Source: Fimbriimonas sp.
Lineage (GTDB): Bacteria > Armatimonadota > Fimbriimonadia > Fimbriimonadales > Fimbriimonadaceae
Direction of reading: 5' to 3'
NCBI GenBank assembly: GCA_031292555.1
Contig: JARLGV010000062.1
Location: 41,140-105,139, forward strand
DNA length: 64,000 nt
The notes below the pieces were generated by a model. That model saw only the letters and a list, made by a program, of their open reading frames with translations. It had not been told where the DNA came from and made no database searches. Shown here one piece after another: positions 53,416 through 62,790 of this stretch. Each line of letters starts with the position of its first letter. The stretch's first letter is position 1. Position numbers and translations under genes: made by a program.

Positions 53416-53517
53416 GGCCGCTCCGGCCCAAAAACCTGGCCGTCACATATGGCCGCTAGTCCCATCTGAGGAGCAGCAGCCGATCGACTGGCACTGGGCC
53501 CAGTAGCAAACTACTGG
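53416..53517. repeat. Two hairpins in the gap before the M28 peptidase gene
   Basis: GGCCG/CGGCC (53416-53428, loop CTC, followed by C then AAAAA) and CCAGTAG/CTACTGG (53500-53517, loop CAAA). The 267-base gap shows no gene. The second hairpin has no T-run, so termination is uncertain. Confidence 0.3.
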
Positions 53518-53631
53518 CACCTTGCCCTACGAGTCTGGACTAATACTCAGGCTATCCGCTAGGTCCCCTTTCCGATCTGTCCCGTATTCGCCTGTCCCGT
53601 GTCCCGATGGATCGTCCTGCTCCCCGCGCGG

Positions 53632-54981
53632 CTATTTCTCCGCTTCGAGAGCTTCACGGAGGTCGTCTTCGTCGACCATCTTTTCAATCTCATCGAGGGT
53701 GAGACGCGCGAACGGACGTTCCGGTGCGTCGGCGATCGCCCACATCGTGTGGGCGCCAACGGCGGCGGCCCGCCCGAGTGCCGGTTGGGACACCTTCTCG
53801 AAGGTATCGCCCACGCTGTGATAGTAGTGACCACCCTCGCCTTCCAGCTTCGCCATCAACGCCACGACCGGCACGCCGGCGAGCATGAACGGTTGATGGT
53901 CGCTATGGAGGCCCGCCTTGTGGCCGTACTCCTGTGTCATGCCGATGCCCGAAAGTTGGTCGGCAAGGCTGGCGATCATCGGGTGCTTCTCACGCCTACC
54001 CGGCACCCAATATCCGTATGGGTCACCGGTCATATCGAAGTTCAGAACACCGCACATTCGATCAAGTTCATTGGCATGATCTTTAACATAAGCATGCGAG
54101 CCACACAAGCCAATCTCTTCAGCCGCCCATAGCGCGAAGCGGAGCGTGCGCTTGGGCCGGCGGCCGGCGGCCGCCAAGGCGTGGGCCATCTCCATCACGA
54201 TCGCGGAGCCAAGACCATTGTCGGTCGCGCCTTGGGACACATCCCAGCTGTCAAGATGACCGCCCGCCAGAACGACCTCGTCCGGCTTTTCAGACCCGGT
54301 GATATCGGCCAGAACGTTGCGGGCCACCCCGGACGCGTTGGAGTTCCGCATCGAAATCCGAACCCTCGGTTTGGACCCGCCGGCAATTAGCCGCTTGAGC
54401 CGCTCTCCGTCCTCCTGGGAGATCCCCATACTGACGATCGGCGCTTCGCCGTAGTAGCAGACGCCGGTCCTCGGAAGCCCTCCCGAAGCCGAGCTGAAGA
54501 TCATCAGACCGGCCGCTCCCGATTCGATCGCAAACTTCAGTTTCTCGGTCCGATGAAGGGCGCGATGACCCTCAGCGACCCCCTCGTCGCAAAGAACGAG
54601 TTTCCCTTGAACCACATCCCCTAGCCGCTCGAAGTCGCACCGCTCAGCGTGACCCGCGTCAAGCACTTCGGCGGTCAGATCAGCTTCAGACGGCGCGTTG
54701 CCGTGCGCCATGGCCGTCAGGCTCCAACTGGCCGGTTCCGTGACGACCACCTCGACGGAGCCTCGCTTCCATATAGTAACCGGCAACTCCTCGTATCGAA
54801 CGTTCTCCAAGCCCCACTTCGTAAAGAAGCGATGGCCCCATTCCTCGGCCCGGTTACCCGATTCTGCGCCGCTGGTCCGTCCTCCCACGTTGTCGCAAAG
54901 CCACTGGAGTTCGCGGTAGGCCTGGGGTCGGTTGAGGCACTCAGCGAGAATTCGGTCGGCAATTTCGTTCGGTACGATCAC
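53632..54981 (-). CDS. M28-family zinc peptidase with PA-like insertion
   Basis: A 449-residue aminopeptidase. The zinc ligands are seen in LAGGHLDSWDVSQGATDNGLG, WAAEEIGLCGS, NFDMTGDP and YYHSVGDTFEKV. A protease-associated (PA) domain likely lies between residues 90 and 190. The N-terminus has no clear signal. The start is GTG at 54981, nine bases after TAAGCT (54991-54996). Function: cleaves N-terminal residues of peptides, like the Q or S aminopeptidases of the family. Confidence 0.9.
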   Translation of the reverse strand: MIVPNEIADRILAECLNRPQAYRELQWLCDNVGGRTSGAESGNRAEEWGHRFFTKWGLENVRYEELPVTIWKRGSVEVVVTEPASWSLTAMAHGNAPSEADLTAEVLDAGHAERCDFERLGDVVQGKLVLCDEGVAEGHRALHRTEKLKFAIESGAAGLMIFSSASGGLPRTGVCYYGEAPIVSMGISQEDGERLKRLIAGGSKPRVRISMRNSNASGVARNVLADITGSEKPDEVVLAGGHLDSWDVSQGATDNGLGSAIVMEMAHALAAAGRRPKRTLRFALWAAEEIGLCGSHAYVKDHANELDRMCGVLNFDMTGDPYGYWVPGRREKHPMIASLADQLSGIGMTQEYGHKAGLHSDHQPFMLAGVPVVALMAKLEGEGGHYYHSVGDTFEKVSQPALGRAAAVGAHTMWAIADAPERPFARLTLDEIEKMVDEDDLREALEAEK

Positions 54982-55045
54982 AATGACCGAAGCTTACACT
55001 TTGTTTATTGCCGCTGGACTTATGAAGAGGGGGTTCAACCCAGTG

Positions 55046-55477
55046 TCAACCCAATACGAGTAGATCGAGTCCTTGAATGGCAGTAAAGGCAGAGTCGGTC
55101 GACACCAACTGATGCCCTCCGGCAATGGCAAACGCGGCCAGATAAGCATCCATCCATTGCTTAGGCGAGGACAACGGGCCATCGGACAGCTCTCTCCACC
55201 GGTCGTCCAACTCCGGAGGCTCCAGAACAAACACCACCCTGCTATCGGCCCGGAATCGGCGATAAATTTCCCATGCCTGCCCGTTTGACAACGGAGGAAT
55301 TCCAAACGGAGTGAATACTGCCCTGGTTGTGAGAAGACGGAGAGTCGATACTTGGGTCATCCGGCAAAACGCGATGGGCTCGGATGACAATTGACGAATC
55401 CACTCGGAAACTCGGGCGTGATGTTCGTGTCCAGACAAGGCAAGCGCCAGCCAAATGTTAGTATCGGCGAGCTTCAT
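55046..55477 (-). CDS. vapC: VapC-like PIN-domain ribonuclease toxin
   Basis: A 143-residue PIN protein. KLADTNIWLALALSG carries the first acidic residue; the later acidic residues lie in WMDAYLAAFA and STDSAF. PIN toxins cleave tRNA or rRNA. The ATG at 55477 follows AGGAGG and lies 7 bases after the antitoxin stop, as usual for toxin-antitoxin operons. Confidence 0.88.
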   Translation of the reverse strand: MKLADTNIWLALALSGHEHHARVSEWIRQLSSEPIAFCRMTQVSTLRLLTTRAVFTPFGIPPLSNGQAWEIYRRFRADSRVVFVLEPPELDDRWRELSDGPLSSPKQWMDAYLAAFAIAGGHQLVSTDSAFTAIQGLDLLVLG

Positions 55478-55484
55478 CGTTCCA

Positions 55485-55754
55485 TCAAACCTCCTGCTCC
55501 AACAAAATAGCAGCTACGCGCTCTGGAGTAAGAGATCCGCCACTAGGTGGGATGATCCGACAGATTATGGTAGGAAGACCAGAAATGGGGTCAACCACCG
55601 CCAAGGGCGATGGACGGTCCACTTCTGTGGTTGGCGCATCCAGGCCCAGACGAAGCAGTTCTGCGATAACGTCCTTCAGCTTTCGCCCCTGCATTGCCGC
55701 TCGCACCTTGATCTCACGTGCAAGTTCGTCAGGCAAATCCAGTGCAGTCTTCAT
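55485..55754 (-). CDS. vapB: Ribbon-helix-helix-type antitoxin of the VapBC pair
   Basis: An 89-residue protein. The N-terminal TALDLPDELAREIKVRAAMQG is like a ribbon-helix-helix DNA-binding segment, and the C-terminal half would wrap the toxin. It precedes the PIN gene on the same strand and presumably represses the operon. The ATG at 55754 has AAGGAG upstream. The symbol is by context. Confidence 0.85.
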   Translation of the reverse strand: MKTALDLPDELAREIKVRAAMQGRKLKDVIAELLRLGLDAPTTEVDRPSPLAVVDPISGLPTIICRIIPPSGGSLTPERVAAILLEQEV

Positions 55755-55870
55755 CGGCTCCTTCCCAGGATTCTAGTTTACTATATTCCCGTTTTCTCAC
55801 AAACCTCGAGGGCGCTGTTCTGGTTCGACAATTCGACTGCCGCCCCTGTTAACTCGGGAATACTGAGCCT

Positions 55871-56932
55871 ATGGACCGCGACTACTTTTTAAGCCTTGCC
55901 GAGTCGGGCATTCGAATGCCGATCGGCGCCGATTTGGTTCTCCACGAGAAAGGCGACCGCCAAGCGATCCTCCACGACGGTAGACGCTTGGGACAAGTGA
56001 TCGCGGAAGCCGCCCACCGCTATCGAACCCCGCTCGCACTTCCTCTGATGGACCTGACGATCGAGAAGCAGGCGATCGCCCTGGAGCTTGGCGTGCAGGC
56101 GGATCAGATCGATCAGTGGCACCTGAGTTCGGCCCCGAGTCCCGAGCAATTGGCACGGTTTGAGGCCGACCGCCCGTGGCAGCCGACCGCGAGGATGACA
56201 GCGACCTGCGACGCCCTCCGATACATCGCGACCGAGACCGATCTCGTGCCAGTCGGAATGAGCATCGGCCCGTTCTCACTCATGACGAAACTGGTGTCAG
56301 ACCCAATCACCCCGGTATTTCTCTCCGGCTCCGGGGAGACCGCCGAAGACGAAGAGGAGATTGCGCTGATCGAGTCTGCCCTCGATCTCGCGGAGCGGGT
56401 GATCGCCCGATGGCTGCGCGCCCAAGCGGAGGCGGGGGCCAAAGCGGTCTTCATTTGTGAGCCGGCGGCAAACGTCGCCTACTTCTCCCCGATCCAGCTT
56501 GACGGTGGATCGGACATCTACGAGCGCTATGCGATGGCGCCGAACCGTCGGCTGAAGGCTCTTCTCGACGAATTGAACGTCGACCTGATCTTTCACGATT
56601 GTGGCGAACTGACCGATTCGATGGTCTCCAGCATTGGGTCGATCGAACCCCGTGTCCTCTCCTTCGGCAGTTCGCGCCGCCTTTGGGAAGATGCCGCCCT
56701 GATTCCAAAACACGTGGTCCTTTACGGAAATCTGCCGAGCAAGCGATTCTATAGCGACGAGTTGGTAAGCGTCGGACAGGTTAAGGATATGGCCGTCGAC
56801 TTGGAGGCCCGCATGCATGCGGCCGGGCACCCGTTCATTCTGGGTTCCGAATGCGACGTGCTTGCCGTCCCAGGGTGCGAGGAAACGATCAGGGCAAAGG
56901 TAGCCGCCTTCGTGGGCAGGGTCACTGACTGA
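55871..56932 (+). CDS. Uroporphyrinogen decarboxylase-family protein (not HemE)
   Basis: A 353-residue UROD-fold protein. ALPLMDLTIEKQAIALELG, SIGPFSLMTKLVSDP and IFHDCGELTDSM agree with the family, including a metal-binding-like Cys and His (HDCGE). The fold is shared with corrinoid methyltransferase partners (MtaA/CmuA). The two UROD-fold proteins of this window are divergent in sequence, and neither is clearly HemE. Starts at ATG 55871; it converges with the GH9 gene. Confidence 0.8.
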   Translation: MDRDYFLSLAESGIRMPIGADLVLHEKGDRQAILHDGRRLGQVIAEAAHRYRTPLALPLMDLTIEKQAIALELGVQADQIDQWHLSSAPSPEQLARFEADRPWQPTARMTATCDALRYIATETDLVPVGMSIGPFSLMTKLVSDPITPVFLSGSGETAEDEEEIALIESALDLAERVIARWLRAQAEAGAKAVFICEPAANVAYFSPIQLDGGSDIYERYAMAPNRRLKALLDELNVDLIFHDCGELTDSMVSSIGSIEPRVLSFGSSRRLWEDAALIPKHVVLYGNLPSKRFYSDELVSVGQVKDMAVDLEARMHAAGHPFILGSECDVLAVPGCEETIRAKVAAFVGRVTD

Positions 56933-56937
56933 CCAGG

Positions 56938-59826
56938 CTATCGAGATCGCCAGGCCAAACCGGTTACCTCACGCCGCTGATCGATGTTACCGTCCGGAAT
57001 CGCGACCGCCACCCATGGCCCGTTCAGCACGTCGACATGGCCGTGCCACAAGATCGTTGTCGATTTCCCGTCGAGTACAAACTCTTGATTCGGATGAGGA
57101 AACGTCGCGTTCTGCGAACGGATCGCAATTGTGTGCCTGCCGGTGCCTTGGACCTTCGCCTCGATCGTAATCTCTCCCGTCGGACTGGTGGCTTCGGTCA
57201 GCCGAAGGTCGAACCCATGTCCGGATCGAACGTCCGACCAGACCGGCGCTCCGGGCAGAACGGTCACGGTTCGTCGCTCCTTCCCCGCCGCGATTTCGTA
57301 AGCGCCGGCGGTTAGGGTCGCGTTGTACGCACCTTCCCGACTAGAAGTCACCCGGGTCGTTTTTCCAGTCTCAAGCTGCTTGAAGGTGATCCGTTGACCT
57401 GGCTTGGCTTCCCCAGAGATCCTTCCCGGCCCCGAAAGATCCTTCATCAGCCATATCCAGCGGCCGGTCGGGATGACCCACACCTCTTTCCAGTTGTGGC
57501 AGTTCTCGGTCGGCCAATAAGGGGCGTCGCCATCGCGGTGCGTCTGGATGCCGACCGGAAGCGAACCGACGATGTCGCCGGACATGGCGGTGTACTGCGG
57601 AGCATAGTCGTGCCCTTCCCCCCACATCGTAGACTGTGCGAATGGATTACGGCCGATTACCCACTCAAGGTGTTTGAGGAGGAGCGCGCTCAACTCATAG
57701 TCGCCTCGGAGGTGGGCGGCATTGGCCAAGCCAACGGCTTGGCTGAGCGTCGTCCCGAAGTTTCCGCGGAACTCGAACCAAACCGGGAATCGGCGTACGT
57801 AATGATGGTCGCCGACTTTCACCCCGTTCAGCACCTGTCGCCGGTAGCTCTCGCGCTGCGCTTGGCTCCCGCCCGATCGCTCGTACTCGTCGTCGGCAAA
57901 GATCGAGGCGCCCAACATTCCGTACGGCTCGGTGAATTGCGCCATCGCTTGCTGGAAGTACCGGGAATAGAGGGTCGTCGCCGAATACCAACGCATCCAA
58001 TCCGGGTGCTTTGGAAAAGCCGAGCACATCTGGGCTAGCGCCACGACGGGAACCTGCTCGTTGCTCAGATGCTCGTAGCGAAGCACATCCTTTCGATCCG
58101 GCCCGGTGTAGAAGTATCCAGCGATGGGGACATGCAGATCGGGGAGAACCGCCTGCTCCTGGGAGTCCACGATGACTTTGGCATAGGCGGCCGCCTTGTC
58201 GGCATAGGTTTGCGCCTTGGTGGCCCTCCATAGCTCAAGACTCGCCAGCGCGGCGTGGCCGCACTCCTCGGTCTGGCTCATCCATCGGTTCCGCGCGGTG
58301 GAATTCTGGTGGTCGAGCATGTCGACCCCGAACCGCCAATCCTCTTCTGCCAACTTGACGCACTGGGCTGCCAGCGAGGGATCGCTCTTTCTCAGCACTC
58401 GAGCCGCCAACGCCTCGACGGCCGCACACTGGAAGTCGATGGTGAGCCCCTTGCCGGCCCGGGCGTGGATGTCGTCTATCGTCCCGACGACCCCGTCCGT
58501 CCACCGGTCCATCATATTGAACGAGGTTCGGAAGCCGTCGTGGAACGTGGTTCTGAGGACGAACTCCAGTCCCCATTTCGCCTCATCCAGGAGAGTGGCC
58601 AGCAGTTTCGGATTCTCGCCCGTCGCCTGAAGCCGCTCGGCCAGCGCGAACATCGCATACGCGGATTCGGCGGTGTTCTGCAGGTTCTGAGAAAGGTCCC
58701 CCGCATCGTGCCAACCGCCTGCGAGGCTGATTCGCTGGCCGTTATGCTCCATGAACCAGTCCGCATGGCAGAGATCGTGCACCCCTGGCACCGCATAGCC
58801 ACACCGCTGGGCATAGAAGAAGTTGATTGCCTTCGTCAGGCTCGACTCCCACACGTCGTCGCCGATCCGAAACGGTTGGGTGCTTCGATCTCCAGTCCGC
58901 AGGATGTAGGTTCCCGGCTTCGTCAGATCGGTGAAGTCCATGACCTGGAACCGCCCGAGCGGACCGTCGGCTTGGCGCACCGGCTTGGCAAGTATTTGGG
59001 CGCCGGAGCGAGCGTCGACCACCTCGAAGGTCTTGGCTTTGAGGTCGCTGGCAAGCGCGGATTTCGATGCCCCAACCGGATACCCGGCATGGCTGTAGGC
59101 GATGCGACCTCGCTCCACGTTCCAGCCTTCGTATTGATCTGCATCTACCTTTTGAAGCTCAATCTTATCGATATCGAATTTCGCCATCGTCGTAGCGCCG
59201 GGTTCGCTCCCTTGCATCTGATAGGCGAATCGTATGCTGGTCACCTTGTCGCGCGGTAGGTTCCCGACCTCCCAGACAACGTGATTCCACTCGTGGTTCT
59301 TCAGGAGGACGTAGTTGACGCCCATCTTCTTGTACACGTCGGGCACCTTCTCGACGCCGTCGTTCATAAGGGTGACGATCATCGAAGGGTGCCTGAAACC
59401 CGGCATGTCGGTGTAGATCCAGAACGAAAGGCGGTTCCATGCCGACCAATTGGCGCCGCCGACGTTTCTCACCGCCAGTCCCTGCCCGTAGTATCGATCG
59501 TCCGGCTGCGCGACCGGACCGGTCGTCGGGCACACGAACCGCAGGGAGTGCGTTCCATCCTTGCATCGCTCCGCGTTCAGCGAGACCTTCGCGGTTGCAT
59601 GCCCCACATTTTCAACCGACCACGTGCTCAACGACTCGCAATCGTCGAGAAGTTTGGTCGCATAGACTTTCTTCGCCAGCCATCGCGTCAGGATCGAATT
59701 CGAGTAATCGTTGGGAATCGGCTTGGCATGGGGCGTATCTGCCCCGATTGCGGATGTTGCCGTCAAGGCCAACACCAGCCAAGCAAAGCGTCCCGATCTT
59801 GCCGATAGAGTCTCATAGGTCTTCAT
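56938..59826 (-). CDS. Secreted GH9 cellulase-family enzyme with N-terminal binding and Ig-like domains
   Basis: A 962-residue protein. After a signal peptide (about 1-30) come a carbohydrate-binding-like beta domain (about 60-235), an Ig-like CelD_N domain (about 245-340) and the (alpha/alpha)6 GH9 domain. LAGGWHDAGD (about 367-374) holds the catalytic base Asp, and ENCHNWKEVW the acid Glu. A C-terminal region with a carboxypeptidase-regulatory-like fold follows. The ATG at 59826 starts the signal peptide; an upstream ATG in frame adds 31 residues of unlikely sequence. Probably acts on beta-glucans or cellulose. Confidence 0.9.
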   Translation of the reverse strand: MKTYETLSARSGRFAWLVLALTATSAIGADTPHAKPIPNDYSNSILTRWLAKKVYATKLLDDCESLSTWSVENVGHATAKVSLNAERCKDGTHSLRFVCPTTGPVAQPDDRYYGQGLAVRNVGGANWSAWNRLSFWIYTDMPGFRHPSMIVTLMNDGVEKVPDVYKKMGVNYVLLKNHEWNHVVWEVGNLPRDKVTSIRFAYQMQGSEPGATTMAKFDIDKIELQKVDADQYEGWNVERGRIAYSHAGYPVGASKSALASDLKAKTFEVVDARSGAQILAKPVRQADGPLGRFQVMDFTDLTKPGTYILRTGDRSTQPFRIGDDVWESSLTKAINFFYAQRCGYAVPGVHDLCHADWFMEHNGQRISLAGGWHDAGDLSQNLQNTAESAYAMFALAERLQATGENPKLLATLLDEAKWGLEFVLRTTFHDGFRTSFNMMDRWTDGVVGTIDDIHARAGKGLTIDFQCAAVEALAARVLRKSDPSLAAQCVKLAEEDWRFGVDMLDHQNSTARNRWMSQTEECGHAALASLELWRATKAQTYADKAAAYAKVIVDSQEQAVLPDLHVPIAGYFYTGPDRKDVLRYEHLSNEQVPVVALAQMCSAFPKHPDWMRWYSATTLYSRYFQQAMAQFTEPYGMLGASIFADDEYERSGGSQAQRESYRRQVLNGVKVGDHHYVRRFPVWFEFRGNFGTTLSQAVGLANAAHLRGDYELSALLLKHLEWVIGRNPFAQSTMWGEGHDYAPQYTAMSGDIVGSLPVGIQTHRDGDAPYWPTENCHNWKEVWVIPTGRWIWLMKDLSGPGRISGEAKPGQRITFKQLETGKTTRVTSSREGAYNATLTAGAYEIAAGKERRTVTVLPGAPVWSDVRSGHGFDLRLTEATSPTGEITIEAKVQGTGRHTIAIRSQNATFPHPNQEFVLDGKSTTILWHGHVDVLNGPWVAVAIPDGNIDQRREVTGLAWRSR

Positions 59827-60294
59827 GGTCGTAGCGAGCCAGTGAAATCGCCCCGGATTGAGTTTAGAACGATCGGGCCCCGTCCGGCCAAAGTCGGCAG
59901 ACCCATCCATTGGACTCATCCAGTCGCCGAGGTTCGCCGGGAGCGTTCCGTAGCGGACTTAGGCTGCATGGTGATGTCACGCAACGACGCAACGGGCGCA
60001 ATGAAAATGCCGATTGACGACATTCAACCAGCCCCCGTTTGAGCCATTGCGTGACACTACACTGGGCAATCCAATTTGCCGCCCTTGTTCCACGTTGTCT
60101 GGTCAAGTTGCCGACCTGCAAGTTCCAGCTCTTGCCGACTCGAATGGCTCATCAAGGGTCTGCTGTTTCCCTGGCCTAGAAGCGCAAATTGGGGAAGGCC
60201 CAATAGGCCGAATATCCACCTGATCGCCCAGCATCTCCGCTGGTTGGTCATGTCTACGAGATTTTCCGGACTAATCCCGCACGGTAGTGCCAGA
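59827..60294. other. Intergenic region of 468 bases at the edge of the restriction island
   Basis: The gap holds a ten-base inverted repeat (listed separately) and TTGGG/CCCAA near 60190-60205. No complete gene, controller protein or RNA was recognised; several frames open here but lack binding sites or family resemblance. The composition seems less GC-rich to the right of here. Confidence 0.35.
59975..60056. repeat. Ten-base inverted repeat TGTCACGCAA / TTGCGTGACA
   Basis: The arms at 59975-59984 and 60047-60056 are perfect and separated by 62 bases. They lie at the junction between the GH9 gene and the restriction genes, and could be an operator pair or a boundary signature; no transposase is nearby. 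Confidence 0.45.
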
Positions 60295-61008
60295 CTACAT
60301 GCCCTTGATGAATCTCGTCGCCGCTGCTTGCAGTTCGATAACGAAACGATCAAAGGCGAGATCAGCCGCGGGATGCGATACTTGCGTTGCCGCATCATTC
60401 GTCGCTAACGTGAGACAAGCTGCATCATAATTTCGCTCGAGTACCAAGCGTCGGCATAGCAACTCATAGCGCATAGCGTAAGACGCGCCAACGAAAGCCG
60501 GATCGGCTTTGAAATGTGGTTCAACCAGCTTCACGGGTGTATGGACGCGCGGGCAATCTTCGAGGAGGAAAAAGTAGCCAAGGAACGGACGAGGCGACGT
60601 GCCGAAACGCCCTTCCCGATAGGCCGTCCAGATATCGACGGCGTTGCCGATCGCTTCTTCCGAGCGGTTGTTGAAATTGTTGCCGAACGACGGCCCTACT
60701 TGCGATTTGAACTCTAGCGCACAGACAAGATGACCGTTCGAGACCGCAATGAGGTCCCACTTCTTCTCCGGTCGATAATAGCCGGGAAGTTCCAAGCCTA
60801 CGCGCGGTTTGATCGCAACGTGATCAAGGCCAACTTCTTTCAGGATGTCGACAACCAACACCTCGAGCGCTCCCATCTGGGAGCCGCCGGTAACCGCACC
60901 CCGAGTGCCGGCATCTATCTTGTCGCCCCCGATCTGCTTTTGCTGTTGTTGACTTCGTGCGTCCCAATAACTCTGAACGGCGCTATGAAGTCGTTGCTTG
61001 TGGTCCAA
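60295..61008 (-). CDS. Type II restriction endonuclease, PaeR7I/XhoI family
   Basis: A 237-residue enzyme; PaeR7I has about 246. The PD-(D/E)xK site reads WDLIAVSNGHLVCALEFKSQ with Asp85, Glu99 and Lys101. SFGNNFNNRSEEAIGNAVDIW is a conserved family stretch. The family cuts CTCGAG, so that site is predicted. The start is TTG at 61008 and overlaps the methyltransferase stop by 26 bases, which suggests tightly coupled or lowered expression. CTCGAG occurs in the window itself, for example near 7289 and 8715. Confidence 0.9.
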   Translation of the reverse strand: MDHKQRLHSAVQSYWDARSQQQQKQIGGDKIDAGTRGAVTGGSQMGALEVLVVDILKEVGLDHVAIKPRVGLELPGYYRPEKKWDLIAVSNGHLVCALEFKSQVGPSFGNNFNNRSEEAIGNAVDIWTAYREGRFGTSPRPFLGYFFLLEDCPRVHTPVKLVEPHFKADPAFVGASYAMRYELLCRRLVLERNYDAACLTLATNDAATQVSHPAADLAFDRFVIELQAAATRFIKGM

Positions 61009-62743
61009 TGAGTTCTCTTTCTACGGCTGTTAGTCGATACAGTTCACCCGCGACTGCATTTGATAATGCAACATCGTGAGCAGCAAATGCACAGCGAAGA
61101 TGTTCGGCTTGGGGTGCTGAAATCTCATTGGGCCGAGGCACGCAGATTCGTCTCAAATATTGAGCTTGAAAACGGAGATAGCCACCGCGCATCCGCACTC
61201 CGTAGGCTTCAATAAAAAACTGGGCTACATCTGAAAGCAGTAGTCCGCCGAGAACTTCAAGGTCCCACGTTTCCGCCGTGATAAAGTACAGATTGTGATG
61301 TGGATAGGTGTTACCAGCATCGAGCACCGGCGCAATCCGTCCCTTGAAATCCGGCAAGTACAGTTTCGGCGTTGCAGTTAGTTGATCGTTGACCCGATCA
61401 ATCGTCCGATACCAATTTGCTGGCGCCTTTAGGCCAACATGTCGGCCCTGGAGATGATCCCGATGCTGCAAGAAGTACGCTTCAAGTTTGGGATATTCTG
61501 CGAGATCGACCAACCCCTTGCCGTTCCATGGGTTTACCAAATAATGATTCGACCACGTGACGGTAGATCCCTTCACGTCAAAGGCCATTGCTAAAGGCAA
61601 CAATCTTTCCGACTCAACTAGCCTCGGGTCCTTCGTAATAAAAACCTTATCGGCCCCCGTGGCGACACCAATGCCGACCGTCGTGCCTGTACTTTCGAGA
61701 GTCGGGAATTCAAATTCGAGCCGCCGGAGCAGCGCCAGTCGTTCCGGGTCCATGAGCGGCCATGGAGCCGTTCCCGTATACCAGCGGTCAACGCGTGCAG
61801 CGTTCGTCGTGCCCTTTCCGACCCTTCCTTGCGCGAATTCCGCTGCAAGTGCAGTCGCGCCGATGCGTTCCGCTTCCGGATCGAGTGTTGCCACCATCAC
61901 CGGACCTTGCTTAGCGTTTCGGATGATCGTCACCGCCGGATAGGCGCTCACTTCTTTCTCGAATGCATCCGCATGATGCATTTGGATCACCGCTTCCACG
62001 CTAAAACTCCGCGTGATGAACTGGCGTAGCTCCGCGCCGTATTGATTGAACATCCACCGGTCGGCGCAAATGAATCCGCACGCCCCGCCAGGTTTCAGGT
62101 GTCTTAACGCCGCTTCATAGAAGGCGACATAAATATCGGCGCGGCCAACCATGGTTGGATAGGCGGCCCGGTAATGTTCTCCCATTTCGCCGAGGTCTTC
62201 GAGTCTGATGTACGGCGGATTGCCAACGACAAAATCGGCTTGCGCGGCCAGGTGATCGGCTTCAAACAGATAGTCGCCGGTTCGCACCCAGCTATCAGCC
62301 AACACTTCTGCATCGCCTGATTTCGCACCATGTTGCTGGAGGACTTGCCGAAGTGCAGCGCGTGCGCGTTCAGCGCTCTGGTCATTGAGTTCGAATGCAA
62401 CAATTGAAGAGTGGCAATCACTCAGTGGCACCTTGTGGCGCACACAGCTTTCGGCCAGCCGCTCGGCGGCGCGAAGTAAGAACGATCCGTCACCGGCAGC
62501 GGGTTCAATCAGAAGCAGCTGATGCAAGGGCCGTTCGACGGTATAACCCACGAGGTCGAGAATGAGATCGACAACCCATGGTTTGGTATAAACGACACCG
62601 TTCTTCTCTTGTGGTACCGATGGCACCACAGTCCGAGGACGCTCATATGGGAAGAGTGCGGGTTGTATCGTTTGCAGAACTCCAACATGCGACACGCGCT
62701 CAATGGTCGCTGGTTGCTCCGTTAAGTATACATCCGTCTGCAT
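60983..62743 (-). CDS. N6-adenine DNA methyltransferase, PaeR7I-like
   Basis: A 586-residue gamma-type methyltransferase. Motif I EPAAGDG (80-86) binds S-adenosylmethionine and motif IV is NPPY (175-178). The C-terminal region (about 430-560) is a target-recognition domain of the Eco57I/TaqI-like type. It would protect CTCGAG from the endonuclease that overlaps its 3' end. The ATG at 62743 follows a short gap after the PIN gene. M.PaeR7I is of similar length (about 530). Confidence 0.9.
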   Translation of the reverse strand: MQTDVYLTEQPATIERVSHVGVLQTIQPALFPYERPRTVVPSVPQEKNGVVYTKPWVVDLILDLVGYTVERPLHQLLLIEPAAGDGSFLLRAAERLAESCVRHKVPLSDCHSSIVAFELNDQSAERARAALRQVLQQHGAKSGDAEVLADSWVRTGDYLFEADHLAAQADFVVGNPPYIRLEDLGEMGEHYRAAYPTMVGRADIYVAFYEAALRHLKPGGACGFICADRWMFNQYGAELRQFITRSFSVEAVIQMHHADAFEKEVSAYPAVTIIRNAKQGPVMVATLDPEAERIGATALAAEFAQGRVGKGTTNAARVDRWYTGTAPWPLMDPERLALLRRLEFEFPTLESTGTTVGIGVATGADKVFITKDPRLVESERLLPLAMAFDVKGSTVTWSNHYLVNPWNGKGLVDLAEYPKLEAYFLQHRDHLQGRHVGLKAPANWYRTIDRVNDQLTATPKLYLPDFKGRIAPVLDAGNTYPHHNLYFITAETWDLEVLGGLLLSDVAQFFIEAYGVRMRGGYLRFQAQYLRRICVPRPNEISAPQAEHLRCAFAAHDVALSNAVAGELYRLTAVERELIGPQATTS

Positions 62744-62790
62744 GTTTCATTTATGGATGATTTCCGGATTTGTGTCCAGCTTCAAAATGA

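Noticed and set aside
60057..60398. Minus-strand frame before the endonuclease gene as a controller protein
   Set aside because: No helix-turn-helix segment is present and it overlaps the end of the endonuclease coding region in another frame.
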